Shown piece after piece: positions 26,963 through 36,303 of a stretch of DNA of 64,000 bases (its first letter is position 1; the number at the start of each line of letters is the position of its first letter). The stretch is from Nitrospirales bacterium (GTDB lineage: Bacteria > Nitrospirota > Nitrospiria > Nitrospirales > UBA8639), in NCBI GenBank assembly GCA_021604005.1, contig BQIV01000015.1, positions 1 through 64,000 of the forward strand, in the 5' to 3' direction. The notes beneath the pieces were generated by a model. It saw only the letters and a program-made list of their open reading frames with translations, made no database searches and was not told where the DNA came from. The position numbers were made by a program, and so were the translations under genes.

Positions 26963-29900
26963 ATGAGAATTGTCAAATATTTTTGCATATTTAGTCTCAT
27001 CGTTTTTTTCCTTGTCGGCACAACGCTGAGCATACTGATCACGTACGCAGACACTGAACCACTCAAAGGATATATACTCGAAAAAGCCGGAAACACGATT
27101 GGCGCTACAGTGTTCGCCGACCAATTGGACATTCACATATTCTCTTCTCCGCACATTCGGCTTACCGGGGTCACATTCCTCGATCAACAGACAAATGCCA
27201 GAGTGTTTCAATTAGAAAGCGGGGCATGCCAGTTCGACATGTCGTCTCTCATGAGTGGACATGTTGTTATCAATCGCTGCACGCTCAATGAACCGGCAAT
27301 CACAATACGACAAGAACAAGACGGATCGTGGCAGTGGCTCATGGGCCCTGAAGAGGAAGATACGGGAACGTCTCTCGTAAAGTTTACTGGCGTCAAAGAA
27401 CTTGGCATACACAATGGTTCCCTTACAATCATCGCCAAATTACGGCAAGAGAAATCCCGATCCTTCACACTCTCTCGCCTTGAGGCCACTCTACACGCGC
27501 CAACAGACTTCAATGAGTTGAGTTTTCGAGTGACGGCTATTCCCTCAGATGCCCCCACGTCGTCAGAAATCGCAGTGACGGGACAAGCACAGGGCATCCG
27601 GTCAATCGCATCCAGCCATTCACCAATCCAGTCTCCGTCAGAGACGCATCTGGACGTCACAGCAAACGTGCATATCCGTGATATGGACATTCGTCCCATC
27701 CTGGAATTCGTCGATCCAACGATAGACATCTCAAGACCGCATCTCATCAGCGATCTTGACACAACGCTGACGCTCTTTTCAGATACGACGGGCTACACAC
27801 TGATTGCCGAAGACGCCTCCTGTCTTATACACGATTTCCCGCTTCATGGGAAAATGAGTGTCACAGGACTCTCAACCGGTCAACCGGCATTCTTCTTCAC
27901 CGGCACGGTTCCTATGTACTCCATTGAAAACCTTGTCCAACTCACTCCTCGAACATGGATACCAGACGACATTCACTTACTCCTTCAACAACACGAAATT
28001 CGAGGAAACTTCGATATTCCACATATGACGATTGCCGGACCTCTGGATGGGAAAACGTCGCCATCGATCATTGGAAGCCTTCACCTGACCCATGGTTTTG
28101 TGGATCCCCATACAGACATTCCGCCGTTGCACAATATTCAAATAGCCATGACCCTGGAATCCAATCATCTCACAATTAACAATGTCTCTGCGGACTATCA
28201 AACCTCACACATTCGGCAAGCGCAAGGAAGCATTCACTTCAGAACACCTCATCCCTGGCTCACGCTCACTGTGAATGGAGACATCCAGGCACAGGACGCA
28301 TTAAAAGCCGCTCGGCAATTTGGCACGTTCGCGCAAGACCCTCCTTTATGGCTCAAGGCACAGGCCGTAGAAGGGCACGCCCGTGTCGGATTAAGAATTG
28401 AAGGAGCCATGGGTGGTTCCGACCACGTTCAGGTTCAACGTGGAGAGTTAAACATCGAAAATCTCGGCTTTCAGCTTCCCATGCAACCTCTTCCCATACA
28501 TGCAATAACAGGAAAGGTCACGTTCGATCACGATCAGGTTACCTTCGACACGTTGTCGGCTGAATATGGATCATCCACTCTGCAACAGGCCAATGGACAC
28601 ATCGAGTCTCGAAAGCCTGGCCCCTGGCTCACGGTCACCGCCAATGGCAACCTTCATGCTAGAGATATTCTGACGACGGTTCGTCAACTCGACACAACCA
28701 AACAAGACCAGTCTCTATGGCTCGAGATGCAAAACGTCCAGGGCAATGCGGCATTCGCACTCGCACTAAAAGGACCATTGACCGAACCCAGCCAACTCAA
28801 GATTCACCAAGGTGAGTTACACGTACGGAATCTCGGCTTTGAACATACAGCATCTCCCCTCCCTCTTCAGGAATTTTCTGGACACCTGAACTTTGACCAG
28901 GAACACGTCACCATTCATACGCTGAACGGAAAGGTTGGAAAGAGTGACATGACACTGCAGGGAAGTACATCGTTTGGACAGGAATATACGCTGAAAGACG
29001 TCACACTTCAGAGCCAAGTCGAGCTCTCTGACCTACAACTCATATTTCCTCAATTGTCTCAAGACAATCATCTATCAGGCGGTCCGCTGGACATCACGTT
29101 GAACATCTCAGGTTCAACCACACAACCAACGTTCCAAACTGAAATAGACCTCACGCCCATAACTATCTCGTACCCTCATGTCATACATAAACCTTCTGGC
29201 ATTTCGACATGGTTAAAACTTGACAGTGAACTCACGCCAAATCACAAACTCCATATTCGCCAATCAGCATTAGAAATTCCTCCCTTTCATCTCAAGATGA
29301 AAGGTGACGTTTCTTTTGATGATCAACACATATTCAATGTGACAATCGCAACAGGCTCAAAAGACGAATCATTTTTCCCAGAACATGTTGTCGTTGGAGA
29401 TGAACGGTTCAAGATACAACATCTGGGAGCCAATGTGAGGCTTCATGGTTCAGGGAAAGATTGGTTGGCCTGGCAGACCAATGGAATTATACACATCAAT
29501 ACATCACAGTCCATTGCTGCACAAACATCAAACGATACACATCAAACGGCAAGAGTCCAATGGACACAAGAACACCGTACCGCAACCGTTCATGTTCGCG
29601 CACATGACATTCCGCTTGAGTCGATTATTCCCGATAACTCCAAAGTAGATGGAAACCTGTCAACAACCGTCTCATTCACCACTCAATTGGGTAACGCTCA
29701 ACAACTCCAACAGGACTTGACCGGAGAAGGTGACGTGCACATTCATGATGGGCACATTATTCAATCACCAACCATATCGAGAATTCTTGGTCTTCTTAAT
29801 CTGCCCAACGTACTCATGGGCAAAGTTAACCTCGCACAAGAAGGGATACCATTTCACAACTTGACTGGCACGTTTACCATCAACAATGGGCTCATGGCCT

Positions 29901-30271
29901 CGAATGATCTGTTACTCAATAGTCCTGTCATTAAAATGACTGCAGCCGGCACGTATGACCTGCCACAGGATCAACTCGATTTCATCGTTGCGGTCAGCCC
30001 ATTTGGTGAATATTCCAATCTCTTAAAAAACATTCCCCTATTCGGGAGAATTCTTAAAGGTGAACGACAGGGACTCGCCACCGCATTATTTGAAGTCAAA
30101 GAGTCACGGTCATCACCGAAAGTTCGATATCTGCCATTGGAATCCTTTGCTGGAGGCCTGCAAGGCTTAGCTCAATTTGCTGTAGATGTTTTAAAAAATA
30201 CCGTCACGCTCCCAAAGGGTCTGATGACTGAGCCTCAAGAAAAAAACACCTCTTCACAAGCACGAGAGTAA
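26963..30271 (+). CDS. AsmA-family envelope protein, 1102 residues
   Basis: Long protein with one amino-terminal membrane helix (residues about 5-28) and a periplasmic body rich in beta strands, ending with the AsmA-like carboxy domain (DLPQDQLDFIVAVSPFGEYSNLLKNIPLFGRIL split over about 1010-1045). AsmA/TamB-type proteins are thought to bridge the periplasm and move phospholipids to the outer membrane. Residues about 405-775 contain internal repeats of about 124 residues, with units starting near 406, 530 and 653 (YQTSHIRQAQGS, YGSSTLQQANGH, VGKSDMTLQGS). No strong ribosome site precedes the ATG. The upstream gene encodes a lipoprotein. Confidence 0.85.
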   Translation: MRIVKYFCIFSLIVFFLVGTTLSILITYADTEPLKGYILEKAGNTIGATVFADQLDIHIFSSPHIRLTGVTFLDQQTNARVFQLESGACQFDMSSLMSGHVVINRCTLNEPAITIRQEQDGSWQWLMGPEEEDTGTSLVKFTGVKELGIHNGSLTIIAKLRQEKSRSFTLSRLEATLHAPTDFNELSFRVTAIPSDAPTSSEIAVTGQAQGIRSIASSHSPIQSPSETHLDVTANVHIRDMDIRPILEFVDPTIDISRPHLISDLDTTLTLFSDTTGYTLIAEDASCLIHDFPLHGKMSVTGLSTGQPAFFFTGTVPMYSIENLVQLTPRTWIPDDIHLLLQQHEIRGNFDIPHMTIAGPLDGKTSPSIIGSLHLTHGFVDPHTDIPPLHNIQIAMTLESNHLTINNVSADYQTSHIRQAQGSIHFRTPHPWLTLTVNGDIQAQDALKAARQFGTFAQDPPLWLKAQAVEGHARVGLRIEGAMGGSDHVQVQRGELNIENLGFQLPMQPLPIHAITGKVTFDHDQVTFDTLSAEYGSSTLQQANGHIESRKPGPWLTVTANGNLHARDILTTVRQLDTTKQDQSLWLEMQNVQGNAAFALALKGPLTEPSQLKIHQGELHVRNLGFEHTASPLPLQEFSGHLNFDQEHVTIHTLNGKVGKSDMTLQGSTSFGQEYTLKDVTLQSQVELSDLQLIFPQLSQDNHLSGGPLDITLNISGSTTQPTFQTEIDLTPITISYPHVIHKPSGISTWLKLDSELTPNHKLHIRQSALEIPPFHLKMKGDVSFDDQHIFNVTIATGSKDESFFPEHVVVGDERFKIQHLGANVRLHGSGKDWLAWQTNGIIHINTSQSIAAQTSNDTHQTARVQWTQEHRTATVHVRAHDIPLESIIPDNSKVDGNLSTTVSFTTQLGNAQQLQQDLTGEGDVHIHDGHIIQSPTISRILGLLNLPNVLMGKVNLAQEGIPFHNLTGTFTINNGLMASNDLLLNSPVIKMTAAGTYDLPQDQLDFIVAVSPFGEYSNLLKNIPLFGRILKGERQGLATALFEVKESRSSPKVRYLPLESFAGGLQGLAQFAVDVLKNTVTLPKGLMTEPQEKNTSSQARE

Positions 30272-30428
30272 AGAGTTTGATCGACTCAAAAGCATGAAAA
30301 CGAGATCGTCTCTTATGCATTCTTAAGAGGAATTCGTGCATCTTAGTAAAAACGGAGAAATCCCAATGCTCTAAGCCTCTCGTTGACAGGAGCATTGCTA
30401 TGAACACCAAGGTGGAGGACATGTAAAA

Positions 30429-31310
30429 ATGAACGACTGGGATTTTATGACGACGGTGAAGGACATCTTCCAATACCAACTATTTTTGGTGAACCAAACT
30501 CCAGTGACATTGTCTTCTCTCATGGTGTTTTTTCTGTTTATGGTTGGGGTGTTCATTCTAAACGGCGTCCTGCACCGCTTGTTCGCGAATCGCCTCCTGC
30601 GACACATCAATCTTCCTGCCAGCACGAAGTACAATCTCACGCGTGTGGCTCAATACCTTTTGTGGGTACTGGGGGCGATTATCGCGTTTCAACTGATTGG
30701 TATAGATCTCAGTGGACTGGCGGTCATCTTTGGGTTTTTGTCGGTCGGAATAGGATTTGGCTTGCAGAATCTGACCTCGAACTTTATTTCTGGGATCATT
30801 CTATTGTTTGAACAACATATTAAAGTCGGAGACCGCGTGACCGTCGCGGACACAGAAGGCGACGTGGTTGAAATCAACATTCGTTCGACCACCATTCGTT
30901 CACTCAACAATATCGCGATTGTCGTTCCCAATTCTGAGTTCATTTCAGCGACTGTTATCAACTGGTCACATGGAGATCCAAAGACACGTTTAGAGATTGA
31001 TGTGGGTGTGTCATATGGCTCTGAACTCGACACGGTCGTTTTTTCTTTGTTGGAGGCCGCAAGAGAACACCCTGAAGTCTTAGCCAGTCCTGAACCAAAA
31101 GCTTGGCTATTGGGGTTTGGTGATTCAGCATGGAACATGCGTTTGCTGGCATGGGTTGGCGATCCTCAGGGTCGGCGTCAAGTCCACTCTGATATTAACT
31201 GTGCCATCGTGAAAAAGTTCCGAGAAAATAGCGTAGAAATCCCATTCCCACAACGAGATTTGCATGTGCGCTCTCCGGTTCCATTACCACTGATGACAAC
31301 GACTTCCTAA
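30429..31310 (+). CDS. MscS-family mechanosensitive channel
   Basis: A 293-residue channel with three membrane helices, the pore-lining third helix (FGFLSVGIGFGLQNLTSNFISG, about 97-118), the beta domain (IKVGDRVTV...GDVVEINIRSTTIRS) and an alpha/beta carboxy domain ending in VEIPFPQRDLHV. This is the complete MscS layout, so it should open on membrane tension during osmotic downshift. A GGAGG site lies upstream, but an ATG-TAA pair sits between it and the true ATG. The remnant at 5503-5830 is homologous to its last third. Confidence 0.93.
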   Translation: MNDWDFMTTVKDIFQYQLFLVNQTPVTLSSLMVFFLFMVGVFILNGVLHRLFANRLLRHINLPASTKYNLTRVAQYLLWVLGAIIAFQLIGIDLSGLAVIFGFLSVGIGFGLQNLTSNFISGIILLFEQHIKVGDRVTVADTEGDVVEINIRSTTIRSLNNIAIVVPNSEFISATVINWSHGDPKTRLEIDVGVSYGSELDTVVFSLLEAAREHPEVLASPEPKAWLLGFGDSAWNMRLLAWVGDPQGRRQVHSDINCAIVKKFRENSVEIPFPQRDLHVRSPVPLPLMTTTS

Positions 31311-31462
31311 AAAGAACACGGAGAGGTTCATCGTTGTCATTGGATATGTATCTTTGAAGTGAACCACGGATCCATGGTTGTCTTGTCACTTCGTTTTCAC
31401 TGGCTCTCGGCAATTGTCGTATCATCTTGAATATTCGTTCTAACCATCCTGGAGGTGCTCTT

Positions 31463-32299
31463 GTGGATATTACAATTTGGACCGCGCCAATAGAGGAATC
31501 TCTCAAGGCTAGCTTTACACTCTTTATGACCTTTCTGCCCAAAACACTCGGGGCACTGATGCTCTTGGGGATCGGTGTGATCTTGGGAAAACTCGTGCAA
31601 AGTGGCATTAGCCGTCTGATGGAGTTTGTTGTTGTAGACCGATTACTCAGTGGAACAGGCGTGTTGTCGATACTTCAGAAAACCGGCAGTAAGATGACGC
31701 TCTCTCAAGTTGTTGGGGCTGTGGCTTTTTGGGTTATTTTTCTGCTGTTTCTCATTTCTGCTACCGAAACCTTGGAATTGGCCCTCTTATCTCAAGCCCT
31801 CACCGGCCTCGCGTATTATCTGCCGAAGATTGGATTGGCGACACTTATTCTTGTCTTAGGGTTGCTTGCCACAAACTTTGTTAGAGAGCTGATCTCCTTG
31901 GCTTGTGATTCCGCTGGAATTCGGCAAGGTACTGTTATCGCACAAACGGTGTACGTGGCCTCGACACTCTTAGTCCTCGTGACGGCTATTAATGAGTTGG
32001 GGATTGATACCTCTCTTTTGAATCAAATTATCGTGTTGATCGCGGCGGGGCTCATTGCGGGTGCGGCATTATCGTTCGGATTTGGGTCGCGTTCGGCGGT
32101 GGGGAATCTCATTGCTGCTCATTATATTCAACCCATCATTCGAATCGGAGAGCAAATTCAGGTCGGGCCACATTTTGGGACCGTCACCTCCGTCACACCG
32201 ATGGTTGTCGTTCTAGAAACCGAACGAGGCCGTGTCGTCGTGCCTGCCGCGCAATTTACTGAAGTGGCCAGTGTCATTTCTCCGGCACAGGGGGCGTAA
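31463..32299 (+). CDS. MscS-like channel with conserved TM-helix repeats, second copy
   Basis: A 278-residue inner-membrane protein paralogous to the one at 22192-23049: conserved TM-helix units (LPKTLGALMLLGIGVILGKLV and YLPKIGLATLILVLGLLATNFV), glycine-rich helix GAALSFGFGSRSAVGNLIA and a short beta domain (RIGEQIQVGPHFGTVTSVTPM). The GTG start at 31463 is chosen because GGAGGTG lies seven bases before it; the open frame begins 12 codons earlier at a TTG. It is followed after two bases by an MgtE-related gene, so channel and MgtE genes are probably co-transcribed. Confidence 0.85.
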   Translation: MDITIWTAPIEESLKASFTLFMTFLPKTLGALMLLGIGVILGKLVQSGISRLMEFVVVDRLLSGTGVLSILQKTGSKMTLSQVVGAVAFWVIFLLFLISATETLELALLSQALTGLAYYLPKIGLATLILVLGLLATNFVRELISLACDSAGIRQGTVIAQTVYVASTLLVLVTAINELGIDTSLLNQIIVLIAAGLIAGAALSFGFGSRSAVGNLIAAHYIQPIIRIGEQIQVGPHFGTVTSVTPMVVVLETERGRVVVPAAQFTEVASVISPAQGA

Positions 32300-32301
32300 A
32301 T

Positions 32302-33165
32302 ATGGGACTTCAACAGGATCTCATTCATACGTATATCCAACGACATCCAGTCGAAGCGGCTCGTCACCTCGAGTCTCAGTCTGCTGTCGCAGCCCATGAT
32401 CTGCTGAAGAAGATGGATGTTGAGATCGTGGCATCAGTACTTGAATATTTTTTGCCTGCTCACATGGCCGAAGTGTTGAAGCATTTCTCCCCCGAGATGG
32501 GTGCGAAGATCATCAATCGAGTATCGACCACTGCTGCCCGAGCGGTGTTGCGGCAATATGAGACGTCAACACAATCCACACTCTTGTCGAAACTTGACCC
32601 GGCCATCGCTTCCTATTTCCGTCGAACGTTGTCCCAGCCAGACCATACGGCAGGAAGTCTCGCTGACCCCCGTGTGTTAACACTTCGACCAGACATTACC
32701 GTTGGGCAGGCACTGAACCGCATTGGCCTAGAATCACGTCACGCTATTTATTATCTGTATATCATCGATCACCAGACCACATTACACGGGGTCGTTCTGA
32801 TGAAAGAATTGCTCGCCGCGCATGCAGAAACCTCGCTTCAATCAATCATGAACCAGAACGTCAAGATGATCCCGGCTTCTGCAAGTGCGCAGGATCTTCT
32901 TTCTCATCCGGCATGGCAGATGCACGATAGTCTTCCCGTTGTTGAGCAGGGAAAAGCGTTTATCGGTGTCTTACGCTATCGCGTCCTTAAAAAATTCCTG
33001 GAAGCACGCACCGATATGCGAGAACCAGAATTTCTTTCCGATGCACTTCTTCAACTATGGGAAGCGTATTCACTGTCTGGCATTGGGTTGATGACGACGC
33101 TTGGAGAAGTGCTCAAAGCAACGCGTGAGCAAAAGCTGCCACAACAGCAGGAGGAGACACGATGA
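32302..33165 (+). CDS. MgtE-like cytoplasmic regulator: N domain plus CBS, without membrane part
   Basis: A 287-residue soluble protein resembling only the cytosolic half of the Mg2+ channel MgtE: an amino-terminal helical N domain (residues 1 to about 115, with repeats like LPAHMAEVLKHFSPEMGAKI) followed by CBS-type sequence (about 125-245: YLYIIDHQTTLHGVVLMKELL, DSLPVVEQGKAFIGVLRYR). There are no membrane helices and no pore sequence. The next gene, overlapping by four bases, encodes a full MgtE. It could be a Mg2+- or nucleotide-sensing partner in a mixed channel, or an independent sensor. The role is inferred. Confidence 0.82.
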   Translation: MGLQQDLIHTYIQRHPVEAARHLESQSAVAAHDLLKKMDVEIVASVLEYFLPAHMAEVLKHFSPEMGAKIINRVSTTAARAVLRQYETSTQSTLLSKLDPAIASYFRRTLSQPDHTAGSLADPRVLTLRPDITVGQALNRIGLESRHAIYYLYIIDHQTTLHGVVLMKELLAAHAETSLQSIMNQNVKMIPASASAQDLLSHPAWQMHDSLPVVEQGKAFIGVLRYRVLKKFLEARTDMREPEFLSDALLQLWEAYSLSGIGLMTTLGEVLKATREQKLPQQQEETR

Positions 33166-34466
33166 CGACAATGCCTCAGACTATTGCAATGCACGAAGCA
33201 TTTATTTCGCAATATCCAGAAGAAGTCGCCCATCTCTTCGAAACCTATCCAGTCGATGAAGTTCTTGAGGTACTTCACGGTACGTCAGGACATGACACTG
33301 CCAAGATACTCTCTGCTATGACTCCCTCCGTTGCCGCAGAAATTCTTGGAGACATGCCGGGGGAAATGTTACAGGAGACGCTTCTTCAGGTTGAGCCATC
33401 TGTCGCAGCCACACTCCTGCGAAGGCTCTCTGAAGATCAGCGTCATACCGTGTTAGAAGCATTACCGAAGACTGTCTCCACCGAGATCGACGCGTTTCTG
33501 GAATACCCAGAAGATTCAGTCGGCCTGCTTATGGATCCACGATTCTTTGCGTTACCTCAGGATATACACGTCGAAGAAGCTATCAGTCAGATTCGAACAC
33601 GTGCTCCGCGGGATCTGCATGAAATCTATATCATCGATCGCAGTCAGGTGCTGACTGGAATCCTTCTTCTCCGTGATGTGTTTCTTGCGCCCGGGCAGGA
33701 ACAACTCCAATCGTTAATGAAGCGAGAGTTGCCAACCATCCATCCGCTTGAAAGTCAGGAACAGGTCATAGAAGTGTTTGAGCAATGGAAGGTGCTGACG
33801 ATCCCCGTCACCGATTTAAATGGTCGGTTACTTGGCGTCATTAGAAATCAAGATATCATCGAGGTTGAAAAGGAAGAGGCCACTATCAGCATGCAGACCA
33901 TGGTCGGGGCCAGCAAAGACGAACGTGCACTCTCCCCACCCATGTTCGCTGTTCGCAAGCGCTTACCGTGGCTTCAAATTAATCTTCTCACGGCATTTCT
34001 TGCGGCTTTTGTCGTGGGGTTATTTGAGGACACCATTGCCAGGTTTACTGCCTTGGCTGTGTTGCTCCCAGTCGTAGCTGGGCAATCTGGAAATACCGGG
34101 GCTCAAGCCCTGGCGGTTGTCATGCGCGGATTAGCGCTTCGGGATATTCGTCCAGCTCAATGGGTTCGAGTGGCAACGAAGGAGTCGTATGTCGCATTCG
34201 TGAATGGAGTTGCCGTCGCTGCGACCACGTCGGCCGCGGTCTATGTCTGGAGCCAATCATGGGGACTGACGATGGTCATTGGGATTTCAATGGTGCTTTC
34301 GATGGTCATGGCAGGACTTTCTGGGGCGGTGATTCCCATCATACTGAGAGCGCTCAATCAAGATCCGGCACAATCATCATCCATTATTCTCACGACTGTC
34401 ACTGATGTGGCCGGGTTCCTGAGTTTCTTGGGTCTCGCTACGATGTTTGCAAGTTTCCTTGAATAA
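33162..34466 (+). CDS. mgtE: Magnesium transporter MgtE
   Basis: A 434-residue Mg2+ channel with N domain (about 10-120), paired CBS domains (about 125-250), a connecting helix and five membrane helices (about 270-432). The pore signature AGQSGNTGAQALAVVMRG is intact, and the conserved acidic residue of the last helix is present in TDVAGFLSF. In characterised MgtE, Mg2+ binding between N and CBS domains closes the pore. The ATG overlaps the stop of the soluble paralogue (ATGA) and GGAG precedes it, so the two are translationally coupled. Located in the inner membrane. Confidence 0.94.
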   Translation: MTTMPQTIAMHEAFISQYPEEVAHLFETYPVDEVLEVLHGTSGHDTAKILSAMTPSVAAEILGDMPGEMLQETLLQVEPSVAATLLRRLSEDQRHTVLEALPKTVSTEIDAFLEYPEDSVGLLMDPRFFALPQDIHVEEAISQIRTRAPRDLHEIYIIDRSQVLTGILLLRDVFLAPGQEQLQSLMKRELPTIHPLESQEQVIEVFEQWKVLTIPVTDLNGRLLGVIRNQDIIEVEKEEATISMQTMVGASKDERALSPPMFAVRKRLPWLQINLLTAFLAAFVVGLFEDTIARFTALAVLLPVVAGQSGNTGAQALAVVMRGLALRDIRPAQWVRVATKESYVAFVNGVAVAATTSAAVYVWSQSWGLTMVIGISMVLSMVMAGLSGAVIPIILRALNQDPAQSSSIILTTVTDVAGFLSFLGLATMFASFLE

Positions 34467-34529
34467 GTCGAGACGTTAGAGAGGCAATGTAATACGCATG
34501 GTAGGCCAATTCGGCAAAAGGCAGTTTTC

Positions 34530-34832
34530 ATGATGGAATCTGCATTGATGTGGACAGGAATTTTTGCGTGCCTGGCAGGGTCGGCGATGTGTTCCGGCTT
34601 GACGCTCGGTTTCTTTAGCCTGAGCCGTATTCATCATGAGCTTATGGACAAACAGGGTAATGCCGAAGCCCGGACCGTGTTGAAGATACGTCAAGATGCC
34701 AACTTTCTCCTTGCGACACTTCTACGGAGCAACGTCGCGGTGAATGTATTACTGACGCTACTGTCTGAAGAACAAGTGTTAGGTGTGTGAGCATTTTTTT
34801 TCGCTATTTGGCATTTGGTCAGTTTCTACTAA
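34530..34832 (+). pseudogene. Truncated CNNM/CorC-type (DUF21) transporter gene
   Basis: The frame encodes the first 86 residues of a DUF21 membrane domain (GLTLGFFSLSRIHHE, LLRSNVAVNVLLTLLSEE), then TGA at 34788-34790. Reading through, the same frame continues as AFFFAI, which matches what should follow in the family after a Gly, then degenerates and stops at 34832. A GGA-to-TGA change plus loss of the remaining 250 or more residues explains the state. DUF21 proteins are linked to Mg2+/Co2+ transport, and an intact mgtE lies directly upstream. Confidence 0.75.
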
Positions 34833-34908
34833 ATCTTGAGAATGAACATAACATTATAACGGGTCATAACACCTCGCTCATATTGTGAAAAGGGAATAGG
34901 TCAACCGT

Positions 34909-35394
34909 ATGAATAAAACCACGATCGGTTGGAGGGAATGGGTCGCGCTTCCTGATTTAGGCGTTGAACGGATTAAAGCCAAAATTGATACAGGAGCGCG
35001 AACCTCAGCCCTCCATGCATTTGACATTCAAGTATATGAAGAACGAGGGAAGCATTGGGTTCGTTTTGCGGTTCACCCATACCAGAGGAATGACACTGAT
35101 GTGCAAACGTGTGTATGTCCAATCCGTGAATCTCGGGTGGTCACCAATTCAGGGGGAACCCAGGAGGAACGACTCGTCATTGAAACCCAATTAACAGTGG
35201 GAGTTCAGTCATGGCCGATTGAAGTTACATTGACGAATCGAGATCAAATGGGTTTTCGAATGTTGTTAGGTCGAACTGCTCTCAGAGGCCATTTCCTTAT
35301 CGATCCCGGAAAGTCATTTTGTAGCAAGCCTTCAGCAGTAAAAGCCTCTCGACGACTTCATTCAGCTTCTGTTCATTTTCAAGAGGAGGAATAA
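34909..35394 (+). CDS. RimB-like retropepsin-fold protease (Zn_protease family)
   Basis: A 161-residue cytoplasmic protein of the family annotated as ATP-dependent zinc protease (PF05618), now viewed as retropepsin-like. The catalytic-type motif IDTGARTSALHA carries D27, and LLGRTAL with the following hydrophobic strand closes the fold. In Pseudomonas, rimB of this family is co-expressed with rimK and affects the glutamate tail made by RimK. The adjacent rimK starts four bases after its stop, supporting the same partnership here. Substrate and activity are inferred. Confidence 0.85.
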   Translation: MNKTTIGWREWVALPDLGVERIKAKIDTGARTSALHAFDIQVYEERGKHWVRFAVHPYQRNDTDVQTCVCPIRESRVVTNSGGTQEERLVIETQLTVGVQSWPIEVTLTNRDQMGFRMLLGRTALRGHFLIDPGKSFCSKPSAVKASRRLHSASVHFQEEE

Positions 35395-35397
35395 CCT

Positions 35398-36303
35398 ATG
35401 AAACTTGCCATGATGGCACGTAATCCAAAATTGTATTCTCATCTACGGCTTGTGGAAGCGGCAGAGAAAGCTGGGCATCACATCGATGTCATCAATACTA
35501 CAAAGGTGTATGTGAATATCACCTCCCATAATCCTGAACTTCGTTATAAAGGAGAAAATCTAACAGGCTATGATGCCGTCATTCCAAGGATTGGTGCCTC
35601 TATCACGTTTTACGGGTTAGCCGTGTTACGACAGTTCGAGATGATGGGAGTGTGGCCACTGAACGAGTCCGTCGCCATCGGACGATCTCGAGACAAGCTG
35701 CGTGCCCTACAATTATTGGCACGGAAAGGTATTGGACTGCCAGTTACAGCCTTTGCTCATTCAGACGACTTTGCGGATGATGTCATCGCGATTGCTGGAG
35801 GAGCGCCAGTCGTAATCAAACTGCTAGAAGGGACCCAAGGCATTGGCGTCGTGTTGGGCGAAACACATAACTCAGCAAAGTCGGTCATTGAGGCCTTTCG
35901 AGGTGTCAAAGTTAATATCATGGTTCAAGAGTTCATCAAAGAAGCCGGAGGTTCTGATATTCGCTGTTTGGTCATCGGTGATCGAGTGATTGCTTCCATG
36001 AAACGACAAGGTGCCAAGGGGGACTTCCGATCCAATCTTCATCGTGGTGGCAATGCCGAAGTGATTAAAATCACCCCGGAAGAACGATCAACGGCGACTC
36101 GGGCGGCCAATATCATGGGACTCAATGTCTGTGGTGTGGACTTGCTTCGTTCCAAACATGGTCCAGTCGTTATGGAGATTAATTCTTCTCCGGGTCTTGA
36201 AGGCATTGAAAAAGCGACGGGAATCGATGTGGCGAAAGAGATCATTCAATTCATCGAAAAAAATGCAAAACCCAATAAGACGAGGACGCGAGGTCGTGGC
36301 TAA
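35398..36303 (+). CDS. rimK: RimK, ATP-grasp glutamate ligase
   Basis: A 301-residue ATP-grasp enzyme of the RimK family, which adds glutamate residues to the carboxy end of ribosomal protein S6. Visible motifs are [13 protein letters not shown], the ATP-binding loop [13 protein letters not shown] (about 139-151), [18 protein letters not shown] and the metal-binding [11 protein letters not shown] near 260. Length and order match E. coli RimK. GGAGG precedes the ATG closely. It is flanked by the RimB-like protease (four bases upstream) and an AstE/aspartoacylase-like hydrolase (overlapping), a recurrent gene trio. Confidence 0.94.
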   Translation: MKLAMMARNPKLYSHLRLVEAAEKAGHHIDVINTTKVYVNITSHNPELRYKGENLTGYDAVIPRIGASITFYGLAVLRQFEMMGVWPLNESVAIGRSRDKLRALQLLARKGIGLPVTAFAHSDDFADDVIAIAGGAPVVIKLLEGTQGIGVVLGETHNSAKSVIEAFRGVKVNIMVQEFIKEAGGSDIRCLVIGDRVIASMKRQGAKGDFRSNLHRGGNAEVIKITPEERSTATRAANIMGLNVCGVDLLRSKHGPVVMEINSSPGLEGIEKATGIDVAKEIIQFIEKNAKPNKTRTRGRG

